Program-made: the position numbers and the translations under genes | Shown here: piece after piece, positions 54,041 through 64,000 of the stretch | Layout of the letters: each line of letters begins with the position of its first letter | Numbering within the stretch: the stretch's first letter is position 1 | Notes under the pieces: generated by a model | The model's input: only the letters and a program-made list of their open reading frames with translations | Told to the model about the DNA's origin: nothing | Databases searched by the model: none | Assembly (NCBI RefSeq): GCF_011320225.1 | Contig: NZ_JAAOEN010000009.1 | Span: 164,285-228,284, forward strand | Length of the DNA: 64,000 nt | From: Phytoactinopolyspora limicola | GTDB lineage: Bacteria; Actinomycetota; Actinomycetes; Jiangellales; Jiangellaceae | Direction: 5' to 3'

Positions 54041-55302
54041 GCAGACCCGAACCGGTGCGGGTGGCGTTCGTCGGCGCTGGCCACCGTGGCCGGGCATACA
54101 GCCCCTGGGTGCGCGAACATCCCGAGCGGGCCCGCATCACGGCGGTGGCCGAGCCGCGGACCCATCAGCGGTCCATCGTCGCCGCGGACAGTGGCGCCGC
54201 CGAGTTCTCGGACTGGCGCGAGCTGCTGGCCGCGGAGAATGGTCGGCGGCTGGCCGACGCGGTGGTCATCACCACCCAGGACCGCCACCACGTCGAACCT
54301 GCCCTCGCGTTCATCGAGGCGGGATACCACGTCCTGCTCGAGAAACCGGTAGCCCCGACCGAGGCGGAATGCCGGGAGGTGCTGCGGGCCGCCGACGGCG
54401 CGGACGTGTTGTTCGGCGTGTGCCACGTCATGCGGTACACCCCGTACACCGACCTGGTGAAGTCCGTCGTCGACAGCGGCGTCCTCGGCGACATCGTCGA
54501 CGTCCAGCATCTCGAGCCGGTCGGCTGGTGGCACGCGGCCCACTCCTATGTCCGCGGGCCGTGGAGCCGGGAAGCCGAGGCGACCCCGATGCTGCTGGCC
54601 AAGTCGGTCCACGACCTGGACTGGCTCACGTATGTCACCGGCCTCGGGATCCGGACCGTCGCCAGCTTCGGATCGCTGCGGCACTTCCGGCCGGAGAACC
54701 GGCCCGACGGCGCCACCGAGCGGTGTCTCGACTGCCCGGTGGAATCGTCGTGCCCGTATTCCGCGCCCCGGCTTTACCTGGGCACGCTACGGGAACGTGG
54801 ACCGGTCTGGCCGGTCGACGTGATCACCGACGCCGACGACGAAGCCGGCATCATCGACGCGCTGCGCACCGGACCGTTCGGCCGGTGTGTGTACGCCGGC
54901 GGCAACGACGTCGTCGACCACCAGGTGGTCGCCATGGAGTTCGACGGCGGAGCAGCCGGCACGTTCACCATGACCGCGTTCAGCGAACAGACCCATCGCC
55001 AGACCCGGCTCTTCGGCACCCACGGGTGCCTGGAAGGCGACGGCGAACAGGTACGTGTCGTCAACTTCCGCGACGGCTCGGTCCGCCACACCGACGCGGG
55101 AATCCGGGACGGCATGAACGCGGGGGAGGGACACGGTGGCGGCGACGCCGGCGTGATGGAGGCCTTCGTCCGCGCGGTAGCCACCGGCGATCCAACGTAC
55201 ATCCGCTCCGGTCCACTGGAGTCACTCGAGAGTCACCTCGCCGTCTTCGCGGCGGAGAAGTCCAGGAAGAACGGCGCCGTGGTGCAGGTCCCGCAGCCGT
55301 AA
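54037..55302 (+). CDS. Gfo/Idh/MocA family oxidoreductase
   Basis: 421 residues. The Rossmann motif is VAFVGAGHRGRAY; the EKP motif that binds the nicotinamide appears in HVLLEKPVAPT. A second domain has GDIVDVQHLEPVGWWH and the YVRGPWSREAEATPMLLAKSVHDLDWL segment with the likely catalytic residues. A Cys-rich insert (CLDCPVESSCPYS) is extra and may bind a metal. It oxidises or reduces a sugar or inositol-type substrate, likely what the next ABC importer brings in. Confidence 0.87.
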   Translation: MSRPEPVRVAFVGAGHRGRAYSPWVREHPERARITAVAEPRTHQRSIVAADSGAAEFSDWRELLAAENGRRLADAVVITTQDRHHVEPALAFIEAGYHVLLEKPVAPTEAECREVLRAADGADVLFGVCHVMRYTPYTDLVKSVVDSGVLGDIVDVQHLEPVGWWHAAHSYVRGPWSREAEATPMLLAKSVHDLDWLTYVTGLGIRTVASFGSLRHFRPENRPDGATERCLDCPVESSCPYSAPRLYLGTLRERGPVWPVDVITDADDEAGIIDALRTGPFGRCVYAGGNDVVDHQVVAMEFDGGAAGTFTMTAFSEQTHRQTRLFGTHGCLEGDGEQVRVVNFRDGSVRHTDAGIRDGMNAGEGHGGGDAGVMEAFVRAVATGDPTYIRSGPLESLESHLAVFAAEKSRKNGAVVQVPQP

Positions 55303-55359
55303 CCGGTGGACAGCCACCACACCCATCATCCGGTGTCACCAGACATGAGGAGACCGATC

Positions 55360-56616
55360 ATGAGACGACGCACTACGAGACTTGGCGCCCTGACGGTGGT
55401 GTCCGGCCTCCTGCTCGCCGCGTGCGGCGGCGACGACGCGGCCACGGGCGACGGCGGCAGCGGCGACACCCAGGAGATCACCATGTGGATGTACCCGGTG
55501 ATCTTCGACGAGGCTGACCACAGCGCGTTCTGGGACGAGCAGGTCGCCGCGTTCGAGGCGGACAACCCCGACATCGCCGTCAAGGTCGAGATCTACCCGT
55601 GGGCGAACCGGGACGAGGCGCTCGGGACCGCACTCGCCGGTGGCACCGCCCCCGACGTCGTCTATCTGATCCCGGACCAGATCCCGCAGTACGCACACAC
55701 CCTCGCACCCGTCGACGAGTACCTCGACGACACGGCGCTGGCGGCCTACCGGCCCAACGCGGTGGAGTCGGTGAGTATGGATGGGCAGCTGCTCGGCGCG
55801 CCGATCCTGATGAGCATCAACCCGCTGGTGTGCAACAAGGCGGCCTTCGACGACGTCGGCGCCGACTATCCAGAGAGCTGGGACGACCTGCTCGCCCTGG
55901 CGCCGAGTTTCAAGGACGCCGGGTACGACGTCACCAACTACTGGGGATCGGTCGACGCAACCCTCAACACCTCGTTCTACCCGCTGCTCTGGCAGGCCGG
56001 CGGCGACGTGTTCACCGACGACGGCTCCGCGGTGGCGTTCAACAGCCCAGCCGGGGTCGCCGCGCTGAGCCTGCTCGTCGAACTCGCCGACGGAGGTTAC
56101 GTCGAACGGGATCTGCTCACCACCATCCCGGCGTTCGAGCAGACCAACACCGCCAAGGGGCAGATCGGCTGCACGTGGCAGCAGGTTCCCGCCGACCTCG
56201 AACCGTTCTGGGGTGAAGAGAACATCGTGGTGCTGCCCCCGCTGCGCCAGCGGGAGAGCATCGCCTACGGCACCGTCGGCGCGTTGTCGATCATGGCCGA
56301 CCCCGGCGACGCCGCTGCCGACGCCGCCGGCCGGTGGGTGTCGTACGTCAGCAGTGAGGCAGTGACCAGCGAGTACGTCGTCGCCTCCGGCTACTTCTCG
56401 CCGTACGCCCTGGACGACTCCCTGTATGCCGACGACACCCGGTACGCGGAGATGGAGACCCACCTGGATGCCGCCACCGCGGGGACACCACACGAACATG
56501 CCCGCCAGGTGATGGGCCTGCTCGCACCCGAGATCCAGGCTGCCCTGACCGGCCAGAAGACGCCCGAGGCGGCGTTGGCGGACGCCGAGAACGCGGCCGC
56601 GAATCTGTTCGACTAA
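55360..56616 (+). CDS. ABC sugar transporter substrate-binding lipoprotein
   Basis: 418 residues. The signal peptide ends in the lipobox LLLAACGG. QEITMWMYPVIFDEADHSAFWDEQVAAFEADNPDI and GTAPDVVYLIPDQIPQYA are typical of family 1 sugar-binding proteins. ATG at 55360 has AGGAGA upstream, so the earlier in-frame ATGs are less likely. It starts the second importer of the window, in one operon with the ROK and Gfo/Idh genes (57 bp gap). Confidence 0.88.
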   Translation: MRRRTTRLGALTVVSGLLLAACGGDDAATGDGGSGDTQEITMWMYPVIFDEADHSAFWDEQVAAFEADNPDIAVKVEIYPWANRDEALGTALAGGTAPDVVYLIPDQIPQYAHTLAPVDEYLDDTALAAYRPNAVESVSMDGQLLGAPILMSINPLVCNKAAFDDVGADYPESWDDLLALAPSFKDAGYDVTNYWGSVDATLNTSFYPLLWQAGGDVFTDDGSAVAFNSPAGVAALSLLVELADGGYVERDLLTTIPAFEQTNTAKGQIGCTWQQVPADLEPFWGEENIVVLPPLRQRESIAYGTVGALSIMADPGDAAADAAGRWVSYVSSEAVTSEYVVASGYFSPYALDDSLYADDTRYAEMETHLDAATAGTPHEHARQVMGLLAPEIQAALTGQKTPEAALADAENAAANLFD

Positions 56617-56618
56617 CG

Positions 56619-57559
<941 letters not shown>

Positions 57560-57563
<4 letters not shown>

Positions 57564-58402
57564 GGCGGCGGGCATACCAGGCGCTGGAGCCATCGCGGCG
57601 GGGCAAGGTGGCCCGCGGCGCGCTCCTGGCGGTGGCGAGTGTGGTGACGCTGTTCCCGTTCTACGCGATGGTGGTGCTCAGCCTCAAACCGGCCGCCGCC
57701 ATCGAGTTTCCGGGGAGCCTGCTGCCGTGGAACCTCGCCACCGAAGCATACGACCGCGTGTTGTCCGGCCAGAACCTACTGCAATGGACCTTCAACACCG
57801 CGGTGTACTCGCTGGTCAGCGTGGTAGGTGTGCTGCTGATGTCGGCGATGGCCGGATACGCGTTCGCCAAGAAGCGCTTCCCTGGCCGGGAGGCGATGTT
57901 CTGGACGTTCATCGCGATGGTGATGGTGCCGTACCACGTGACGCTGATCCCGACCTTCGTGATCATCGCCCAGGCCGGTGGTGTGGACACCTACTGGGGT
58001 CTGATCTTGCCAACGCTGGCCAATGCCCAGGCGGTGTTCCTGATGCGGCAGTTCATCGGTGGCCTGCCGGACGAACTGTTCGAGGCGGCGAAGATCGACG
58101 GTGCGTCCGAGTGGCGGATGTTCACCACCATGGTGCTCCCGCTATGTAAACCGATCCTGGCCACCTTGGGCACGTTCGTCTTCCTATGGCACTGGAACGA
58201 CTTCCTGTGGCCGTTGATCGTCGGCCGAAGCAACGACATGTGGACCTTAACCGTCGGTATCGCCTCGTTGCATCAGCAGAACGTCCCGCTCAACGTGGTA
58301 CTCGCCGGGTCGGTGGTGGCGTTCGTGCCGATCTTCGCCGCCTACCTGGTGGGGCAGCGGTACTTCCGGGAGGGCGTCACCATGTCCGGTATCAAAGGCT
58401 GA
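57560..58402 (+). CDS. ABC sugar transporter permease (MalG/UgpE-like)
   Basis: 280 residues with six membrane segments. The EAA loop is FEAAKIDGASEWRMFTTMVLPLCKP, and the end is GVTMSGIKG. It completes the second importer, which again lacks an ATPase gene. Its last 11 bp overlap the convergent AfsR-type regulator gene. Confidence 0.9.
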
Positions 58403-61400
58403 CGTCGAGACTGGCGAGCTGCGCGCGCATGGCAGGGGCCGTGGCCTCTTCCTCTTCGGAGTGCTCCGTGCCGAGGTCGGCGAGGATGTCCAGTGCCTGC
58501 ACCCAGTACTGACGGGCCAGTTCGTCGCCGCCAAGAGCGCGGTGGGCCCGGGCCAGGCCGTCGTAGGCGCGGACCTGGTCCAAGAGCTGGTCGAGATCGA
58601 CAGCGAGGTCGAGCGCCTGTTGATGGTAGATGAGCGCCTGATCGGCGTCTCCGTCGGCGTGGTGGAGACGGCCCAATCCTTGCGCGGCCTCGAACTGCCA
58701 ATTGCGGTTCCCGACCAGGCCCGCTTGGTCGAGGCCCTGCCGGAAACAATCCACCGCCTCGCGGCGGCGGCCCTCCCGCCGGTGAACGTCGCCCAGACAC
58801 ATCAGGGCGCGCAGCTCGTTCACGGCGTCGCCGGTGCTCCGCACGATCCGCAGCGCCTGCTCGTAGTGGTCGAGGGCGAGCTTGGGCCGGCCCAGAACCC
58901 GGTGGATGTGGCCGAGGCCCAGCAGCGCGTTGGTCTCGCCGGAACGACCGCCGATTGACCGAGCCTTCTCGAGCGCCTCCTGGCCGTGGTCGAGAGCCAG
59001 CTCGCACTGGTTGAGCTGGCGGTAGATGTCCGCCATAGCGGTGAGGGTGTCGACCTCGCCGATGAGATCACCGATGTCGCGAGCGATCCGCAATGCCTGG
59101 TGGTAGTGATCGATTGCCTGCTCGTGTCGGCCCAGCAGCCGGTGCAAGTGCCCAACCCCTCGCACGATGTCGAGTTCAGCGGCGCGGTCACCCGCGGCCG
59201 CGGCGATGTCGGCCGCCCGCTGGTAGTGATCCAGCGCACGCTCGTGATGACCGACGGCTCGGTGGGTATGGCCGAGACCGCGCAACGCGTCGAGTTCAGC
59301 CGCCTGCTCGCCAAGGTCCGACGCAAGATCGAGAGCCTGCTGATGACGGTCGACGGCCGCCTCGAATTGACCCAGGAACCGGTGGGCGTCGCCGAGCCCC
59401 AGCAACGCGTCCAGCTCACCGCGGCGATGGTGGGCAGCGCGGGCAGCTGACAGCGCCCGTTCGTGCAGGGCCATCGCTTCGGAGTGGTGGCAGCTCGTGT
59501 GCAGGTGCCGGCGGAGGATCCCCGACAGGTCTATGACGTGTGACGTTACGTGCCCTTCCGGGCTGCTCCGGGCCACCGCCATGAGGTTGGGCAGCTCGGT
59601 GTCGAGCCAGGTGGTGGCCTGCTCAGTGGTGGTCAGGGCGGGGATGGCGACAAGTGGATCCGGTGGGGGAGCCGGCGGACGCCGATCACATTCATGGGGA
59701 TAGGCGACGTCCATGGCGGCCGCCGCGGTGCGAAGGTAATAGTCGAATAGCCGGCCAAGCGCGGTGCGGCGCGCAGCGGCGGAAATCGACTCGATGGCGA
59801 GCTCCGCGGCATAAGCACGGAGCAGGTCGTGCGGCTGGTATCGATGAGCCGGGGTGTGGTCGATCAGGTGGGTACGGACGAGAACGGCGAGCTGGCGGCG
59901 GGTGGTACGCAGATCGGGGTTGCCGGCCAGGGCGGTCAGTGCATGTACGTCGATGTCCGGTCCAGAGTGCACGCCGTAGAACCGGAACAATGTGGCCGCA
60001 TCGGCGGAGAGCTGGCGGTACGACCACGAGAAGACCGCCCTGATGGCGGTGTGTGCGTCGCCATCGGCGTCGAGCAGGTCGAGCCGGGTTTCTTCGTCGG
60101 CCAGCTCGGTGACGAGGTCCGCGATATCGCCGCCGCGTTCGCGGATCCGTTCGGCGGCGATCCGCAGCGCCAGGGGTAGCCGAGCGCAGCGTTGGATCAG
60201 GTGGTGTCGTGCGTCCGGATCGGCGACACCGTCCTCGTCGAGCACTTCGTCAAGGAGATGGTGCGCCTCGTCATGGCTGAGCCGATCCACGTTGATCCGG
60301 TCGGCGCCGTCGCGCGCGGCGAGACCCGTCAGAGAGTCTCGGCTGGTGATCAAGGTGAAGCACGATGAGGATCCGGGGAGGAGCGGCCGGACCTGTTCTA
60401 CGCTGCGCGCGTTGTCGAGCACGATCAGCATCCGCCGGGTGTCCACCAGCGACCGGAACCTGGCGGTGCGCTCGGACAGGTTGGCGGGGATCGCCGCACC
60501 GTCCATCCCGAGCGCCCGGAGGAACCCCGCCAGCGCGTCGTCGGCCGGCACGGGAGCGTCTGGTCCGTAGCCGCGAAGGTCTACGTAGAGCTGACCGTCG
60601 GTGAACCGATGACGGGCCCGGTGTGCCCACCGCACTGCGAGTGCGGTTTTGCCGACTCCGGCGGTTCCGGTCAGGGTGGCGATCACGGCGGCGCCATCGG
60701 CCTCGACGAGTTGGTCGAGGGTAGTGAGCTCGCTCGCCCGACCAACGAAGTGGCGGGTGTCCGGTGGGAGCTGAGCAGGGACGACGTCGATGTGGTGGCC
60801 ACGGCGCTGACCCGCGCCGTCCAGATCTACCGGCTCACCGGCGAGGATCCGTTGTTCAATGGCGCGCAGCTCGAGACCGGGCTCCAAACCGAGTTCGTCG
60901 ACGAGCGACTGACGCGCCGCGCGATACGCCGCCAGCGCGTCGGCTTGGCGTCCGCCCCGATACAACGCGGTGATCAGCAACGCGTGCAGCCGCTCCCGGA
61001 ACGGATGCTGTAGGACCAGATCCTGAAGCTCGCCAATAACCTGAGCGTGCCGGCCAGCGGCCAACTCGGCGCTGAAGACCTCTTCATAGGCGACCAGCCT
61101 GCGTTCGTTCAGCCGCCGAATAGGGCTACTGAGTTCGAGATAGTCCAACCCTTGGTAGGCCTCACCTCGCCACAGCCCCAGGGCCTCACGCAGCACCTCG
61201 ACGGCGCGGTCGGGCTGTGCCCCGCGCAGCTGAACACCCCGGTCGATGAGTGACTCGAACAGCTCGGCGTCGAGCTCGTCCGGCAAGACGTTGATGACAT
61301 AACCGCCCGCGGCGAACACCAACCGGTCTGGTTCGGCGAGTGCCGCGCGCACCTTGGACACGTGCATGTGGAGCCGCGGCACCCGTTTCGGATCCGGAGC

Positions 61401-61556
61401 CGAGCCCCACAACGCCTCGGCCAGCGTGTCGACCGGGACCGGCTCATTCGCCCGGGCGAGCAACAGGCCGAGCAAGCCCTGCCGGAGCGCGCCGCCCAAG
61501 GGCACATCCTCGCCGCCCCGCCGGACCCGGACCGGACCAAGAACCTGAAACTCCAT
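58392..61556 (-). CDS. AfsR/SARP family regulator with NB-ARC and TPR domains
   Basis: 1054 residues. A SARP winged helix (about 1-95: ALRQGLLGLLLARANEPVPVDTLAEALWG) and BTAD domain (about 95-240) are followed by an NB-ARC ATPase with Walker A GTAGVGKTAL (near residue 300) and LIVLDNARSVEQV. A helical spacer comes next, then from about residue 690 on at least eight TPR-like repeats of the type ALDHYQRAADIAAAAGDRAAELDIVRGVGH. This is the AfsR architecture: a signal-dependent activator of secondary metabolism. Its target is unknown. It is convergent with the sugar importer. Confidence 0.9.
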   Translation of the reverse strand: MEFQVLGPVRVRRGGEDVPLGGALRQGLLGLLLARANEPVPVDTLAEALWGSAPDPKRVPRLHMHVSKVRAALAEPDRLVFAAGGYVINVLPDELDAELFESLIDRGVQLRGAQPDRAVEVLREALGLWRGEAYQGLDYLELSSPIRRLNERRLVAYEEVFSAELAAGRHAQVIGELQDLVLQHPFRERLHALLITALYRGGRQADALAAYRAARQSLVDELGLEPGLELRAIEQRILAGEPVDLDGAGQRRGHHIDVVPAQLPPDTRHFVGRASELTTLDQLVEADGAAVIATLTGTAGVGKTALAVRWAHRARHRFTDGQLYVDLRGYGPDAPVPADDALAGFLRALGMDGAAIPANLSERTARFRSLVDTRRMLIVLDNARSVEQVRPLLPGSSSCFTLITSRDSLTGLAARDGADRINVDRLSHDEAHHLLDEVLDEDGVADPDARHHLIQRCARLPLALRIAAERIRERGGDIADLVTELADEETRLDLLDADGDAHTAIRAVFSWSYRQLSADAATLFRFYGVHSGPDIDVHALTALAGNPDLRTTRRQLAVLVRTHLIDHTPAHRYQPHDLLRAYAAELAIESISAAARRTALGRLFDYYLRTAAAAMDVAYPHECDRRPPAPPPDPLVAIPALTTTEQATTWLDTELPNLMAVARSSPEGHVTSHVIDLSGILRRHLHTSCHHSEAMALHERALSAARAAHHRRGELDALLGLGDAHRFLGQFEAAVDRHQQALDLASDLGEQAAELDALRGLGHTHRAVGHHERALDHYQRAADIAAAAGDRAAELDIVRGVGHLHRLLGRHEQAIDHYHQALRIARDIGDLIGEVDTLTAMADIYRQLNQCELALDHGQEALEKARSIGGRSGETNALLGLGHIHRVLGRPKLALDHYEQALRIVRSTGDAVNELRALMCLGDVHRREGRRREAVDCFRQGLDQAGLVGNRNWQFEAAQGLGRLHHADGDADQALIYHQQALDLAVDLDQLLDQVRAYDGLARAHRALGGDELARQYWVQALDILADLGTEHSEEEEATAPAMRAQLASLDVSL

Positions 61557-61711
61557 CGACCTTCCCGACGCACCAGCACTTCTTGACGTTCAGCTGAGTA
61601 TGCCGGAAGTCCTGCTCTCATACCGGGAGCGGCGATCAGCGGGAGTTAAGCCGATGTATAGCGGCCGCCAGCAGGCTGGCACTCGAACGAGCGCAAGCCG
61701 GAGGAGCCGTC

Positions 61712-62350
61712 GTGCCGACATCGACAGAGTGGCTGATCTACCTTGGCGTCACGATCATCATCGTGATCACACCGGGGCCCGGGATGATCTACGTCTTGGC
61801 CCGAAGCCTCAACGGGGGACTCCGAGAGGGAACTCTCTCGGCGTTGGGTAACGCACTCGGCGTTCTAGTCCACGTGGTGGCCGCGGCGCTTGGCCTGTCA
61901 GCGCTGCTGGCGGCTTCTCCGGTGGCGTTCACCGCGGTGAAGCTGGCTGGTGCCGGATACCTCGTCTACCTCGGGGCACAGGCGATCCGGCACCGAAACG
62001 TCGGGTGTGGCGCGGGATTGTCCGCCGGCCGGCACGCAACGCGTGGCACCGGCACCCGGTCCGCGGTCCGGCAGGGCGTGGTCGTTCAGGTGCTTAACCC
62101 GAAGACCACGCTGTTCTTCATGGCGCTGCTGCCGCAGTTCGTTCACGCCGAACGTGCGGCGCCGGCGCTGGTGTTCACCCTGCTCGGGGTGGTCGCGGTG
62201 ATTCTGGCGTTGACTGTGGAGCTTATGGTCGCGGTGGCCGCCGGGCGGGCGCGTGATCGGCTGATCGGCCGTACTGGTTGGCAGGCGCGACAGCGGACTG
62301 TCGGCGGCTGTCTGATGATTGGGCTGGGAGCATTCGTAGCGATGGCGTAA
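61712..62350 (+). CDS. LysE/RhtB family exporter
   Basis: 212 residues with about six hydrophobic segments. The N terminus WLIYLGVTIIIVITPGPGMIYVLARSLNGG carries the PGPGM motif of the family, and GVVVQVLNPKTTLFFMALLPQF is the second signature. These proteins export amino acids or homoserine lactones. GTG at 61712 has GGAGGAG upstream. The gene stands alone; nothing nearby points to a substrate. Confidence 0.88.
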   Translation: MPTSTEWLIYLGVTIIIVITPGPGMIYVLARSLNGGLREGTLSALGNALGVLVHVVAAALGLSALLAASPVAFTAVKLAGAGYLVYLGAQAIRHRNVGCGAGLSAGRHATRGTGTRSAVRQGVVVQVLNPKTTLFFMALLPQFVHAERAAPALVFTLLGVVAVILALTVELMVAVAAGRARDRLIGRTGWQARQRTVGGCLMIGLGAFVAMA

Positions 62351-62353
62351 CCG

Positions 62354-64000
62354 TTAGAACGGGGGTGCATCGGGTTTGTCGGGTGCATCGGGTTCATCGG
62401 GTTTGTCGGGTCTATGTGGTGCGTCGGGGGCGATGCGGGGGAGGGTGACCATGTGTGTGTGGCCGGTGGGGCTGGTCCATTGTTGGCGGCCGTTGCCGAG
62501 GTGTTGGATGGTCCATCCGGCTCGGTGTTTCTGTATGTGGCAGGGTTTGCAGAGGGCTGAGCAGTTGCAGGCTGAGGTGGGGCCGTTGGGCCAGGGGGTG
62601 CGGTGGTCGATCTCGCATCGTTGGGCGGGGTGGTGGCAGCCGGGTGCGATGCATTCACGGTCACGGAGGAGGACGAAGTCCACGAGCTCTTGGGGTGGGG
62701 TGTAGCGGGTGGTGCCGTAGTTGAGGGCGTGTCCGCCGGCGGGGTGGGTGCCGACCCAGCGCCAGAACCCGGTGGCGGCGAGGGTGCGGGTGGTGTCGGC
62801 GTCGATGGGGCCGTAGCCGTCGAGGTGGGCGGGGTGTTCGTCGAGGCCGAGCAGGGTGGTCATCGGTACGGTGATGTTCACGGTGACGGGGCCGCCCGTG
62901 GGTGTGGGCGAGGCGGGCACCGGCCACCGAACCGCATGAAACGCATACCTGGCCGCCGAGGTGTCCGGTGGTCAGCGACATCCACCCGAATGAGGCCAGC
63001 GCGTCGGCGCGGCGTTGTGCCCGTGACCGCCGGTCCCGACCCCGCTCCCGGCCTTGCTCTCGGGTCTGGCCCCGCTCCCGGCCTTGCTCTCGGGTCTGGT
63101 CCCGCTCTCGGGCTTGCTCTTGGGTCTGGTCTCGTTCCCGGGTCGGGTTCTGCTTTGAGTGCGGGCCCGGCTGGTGGTCGGGGTCTGGGTTGTGGGGGTG
63201 GTCGGCGGCGGCGTTGAGGGCGGTGAGGATGGCGGTGGCTTCTTCGGCGGGGAGGTAGGCGATCAGCCAGGCCATGCCGTCGTCGCCGGGTTGTAGCCAT
63301 ACGTCACGGCGGTCGCGGGCTTGGCGGTGGCGGCGTTTCGCCCCAGCCGCGTCGAGTTCGTGGAGCAGCTCGTTGATGACCCGGGATAGTTTCACGTCGG
63401 TCCAGCCATGGACGAACGGGAGGACCGCGTTCTGGATCAGCTCGGCCACATCGGTGTCGCATTTGGTGAGTGCGCGGGTCAGGATCCGCGCTTTCACCAT
63501 GTCCAGGCGGCCGTCGCGCAACGCGTGGTGGACCCTGGGGTAGTCCTCGACCAGAGTGACCGCGTGATCGACGAGTTTCTCCGCTTGGGGTTTCGTCCAC
63601 GGTCGTACCGCGCACAACGCTGCCGCGGTGACCGGGACCGGATGCAACGACGCGAACCGGGCACCGTCGTCGTCGGGGCTTAGCTCGTCGCGGCGGGTCA
63701 ACTCGGTGGCCGCGTCGGCCTGGCGGGCAGCAGCCCAGGCGATGATCCGTTCCCACCCCGCGACCGTGTCAGCGAGCTGGTGCACCCCCACCTCGGCCAG
63801 GGCCAGTGTGTCCAGCACCACCGCCAGCCGGGTTCCGGGGAGCATGCCCGCGATATCGGACTCATCCACCCCGGGTACGTCACCCAACGCCTCGAACCCA
63901 CCCGCCAGACCACCTACGCCCACACCCGGGTCAGCAGCTAACGACGCCGTGATGGTTGCGTGCACGTACTCCGGGTCATACCCCTGAAACTCGCCGTCCC
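62354..64000 (-). pseudogene. DUF222/HNH (13E12-type) gene, frameshifted and cut by the window edge
   Basis: Reading leftward, the frame is open from the window edge through a DUF222 region (about 63965-62940) with a charged repeat. It then shifts near 62900-62950, where ALASFGWMSLTTGHLGG ends. The HNH part continues in another frame: VTVNITVPMTTLLGL, then RECIAPGCHHPAQRCEIDHRTPWPNG. A GTG at 63965 could start the gene, but the same frame stays open to the edge. The two parts match one normal family member, so this looks like a pseudogene, unless a sequencing error is involved. Confidence 0.7.
63041..63150. repeat. 30-bp tandem repeat in the DUF222/HNH gene
   Basis: The unit beginning CCCGCTCCCGGCCTTGCTCT occurs at 63041, 63071 and 63101 with few changes, and a decayed copy follows. 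It keeps frame and encodes a 10-residue Arg/Glu/Gln repeat (QTREQGRERG) in the leftward protein. Confidence 0.8.

Noticed and set aside
58392..61556. AfsR-type regulator as part of the RiPP cluster
   Set aside because: It is almost 19 kb away, beyond two sugar-uptake loci, and the cluster already has its own StrR-like activator.
63041..63150. 30-bp repeats as a CRISPR array
   Set aside because: The units are directly adjacent, without spacers, and lie in frame within a coding region.

Overview
The window is high-GC DNA from an actinomycete. Supporting signs are the base composition, GTG and TTG starts with AAGGAG-type ribosome sites, dense ATGA/GTGA gene overlaps, two DUF222/HNH (13E12-type) genes, a StrR-type regulator, an AfsR-type regulator, an LLM-fold oxidoreductase and a protein resembling mycothiol-linked DsbA-like reductases. 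The genus cannot be named from the sequence alone. No rRNA, tRNA or CRISPR array was seen.

Left region (1-15.2 kb). A catabolic operon runs rightward: the end of a family 5 solute-binding protein, a short-chain dehydrogenase, a D-2-hydroxyacid dehydrogenase, a zinc alcohol dehydrogenase, a metallo-beta-lactamase-fold protein that has lost its metal motif, and an acyl-CoA ligase. A MntA-HepT (MNT/HEPN) toxin-antitoxin pair follows, with an XRE domain fused to the antitoxin. Next come an acyl-CoA dehydrogenase/phosphotransferase pair divergent from a TetR regulator, then metH behind a probable S-adenosylhomocysteine riboswitch. The flank ends with a DUF222/HNH gene and a repeat-filled spacer.

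Centre (15.2-39.6 kb). This is the most interesting part: a RiPP gene cluster. A 49-residue precursor ends in SSITYTIVIHC. It is followed by an APH-like kinase, a HopA1-like protein and an EpiD/CypD-type flavoprotein decarboxylase. That set is known to make dehydrated residues and a C-terminal aminovinyl-(methyl)cysteine ring in thioamitides and related class V-type peptides. No YcaO/TfuA pair (thioamidation) is present. Instead the operon carries a ketosynthase III-like protein, a GNAT, a methyltransferase, a 2-oxoglutarate dioxygenase, two glycosyltransferases, a haem-less P450 helper and homologues of all five steps to a vancosamine-type 3-amino-3-C-methyl deoxysugar. Divergent rmlABC genes supply the TDP-sugar precursor. 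A StrR-like activator gene lies between them, and an almost ideal StrR-type inverted repeat precedes the precursor gene. An ABC exporter closes the cluster. The inferred product is a glycosylated, AviMeCys-containing peptide.

Right region (39.6-64 kb). A helicase with an unusual membrane-like C-terminal part is followed by a spacer holding two covarying palindromes. Two sugar-uptake loci follow. The first has a GntR regulator, NanE, a BadF-type kinase and an ABC importer. The second has a secreted beta-helix protein, a ROK regulator, a Gfo/Idh oxidoreductase and an ABC importer. Both importers lack their own ATPase gene. A large AfsR-type regulator, a LysE-type exporter and a frameshifted DUF222/HNH gene cut by the window edge complete the region.
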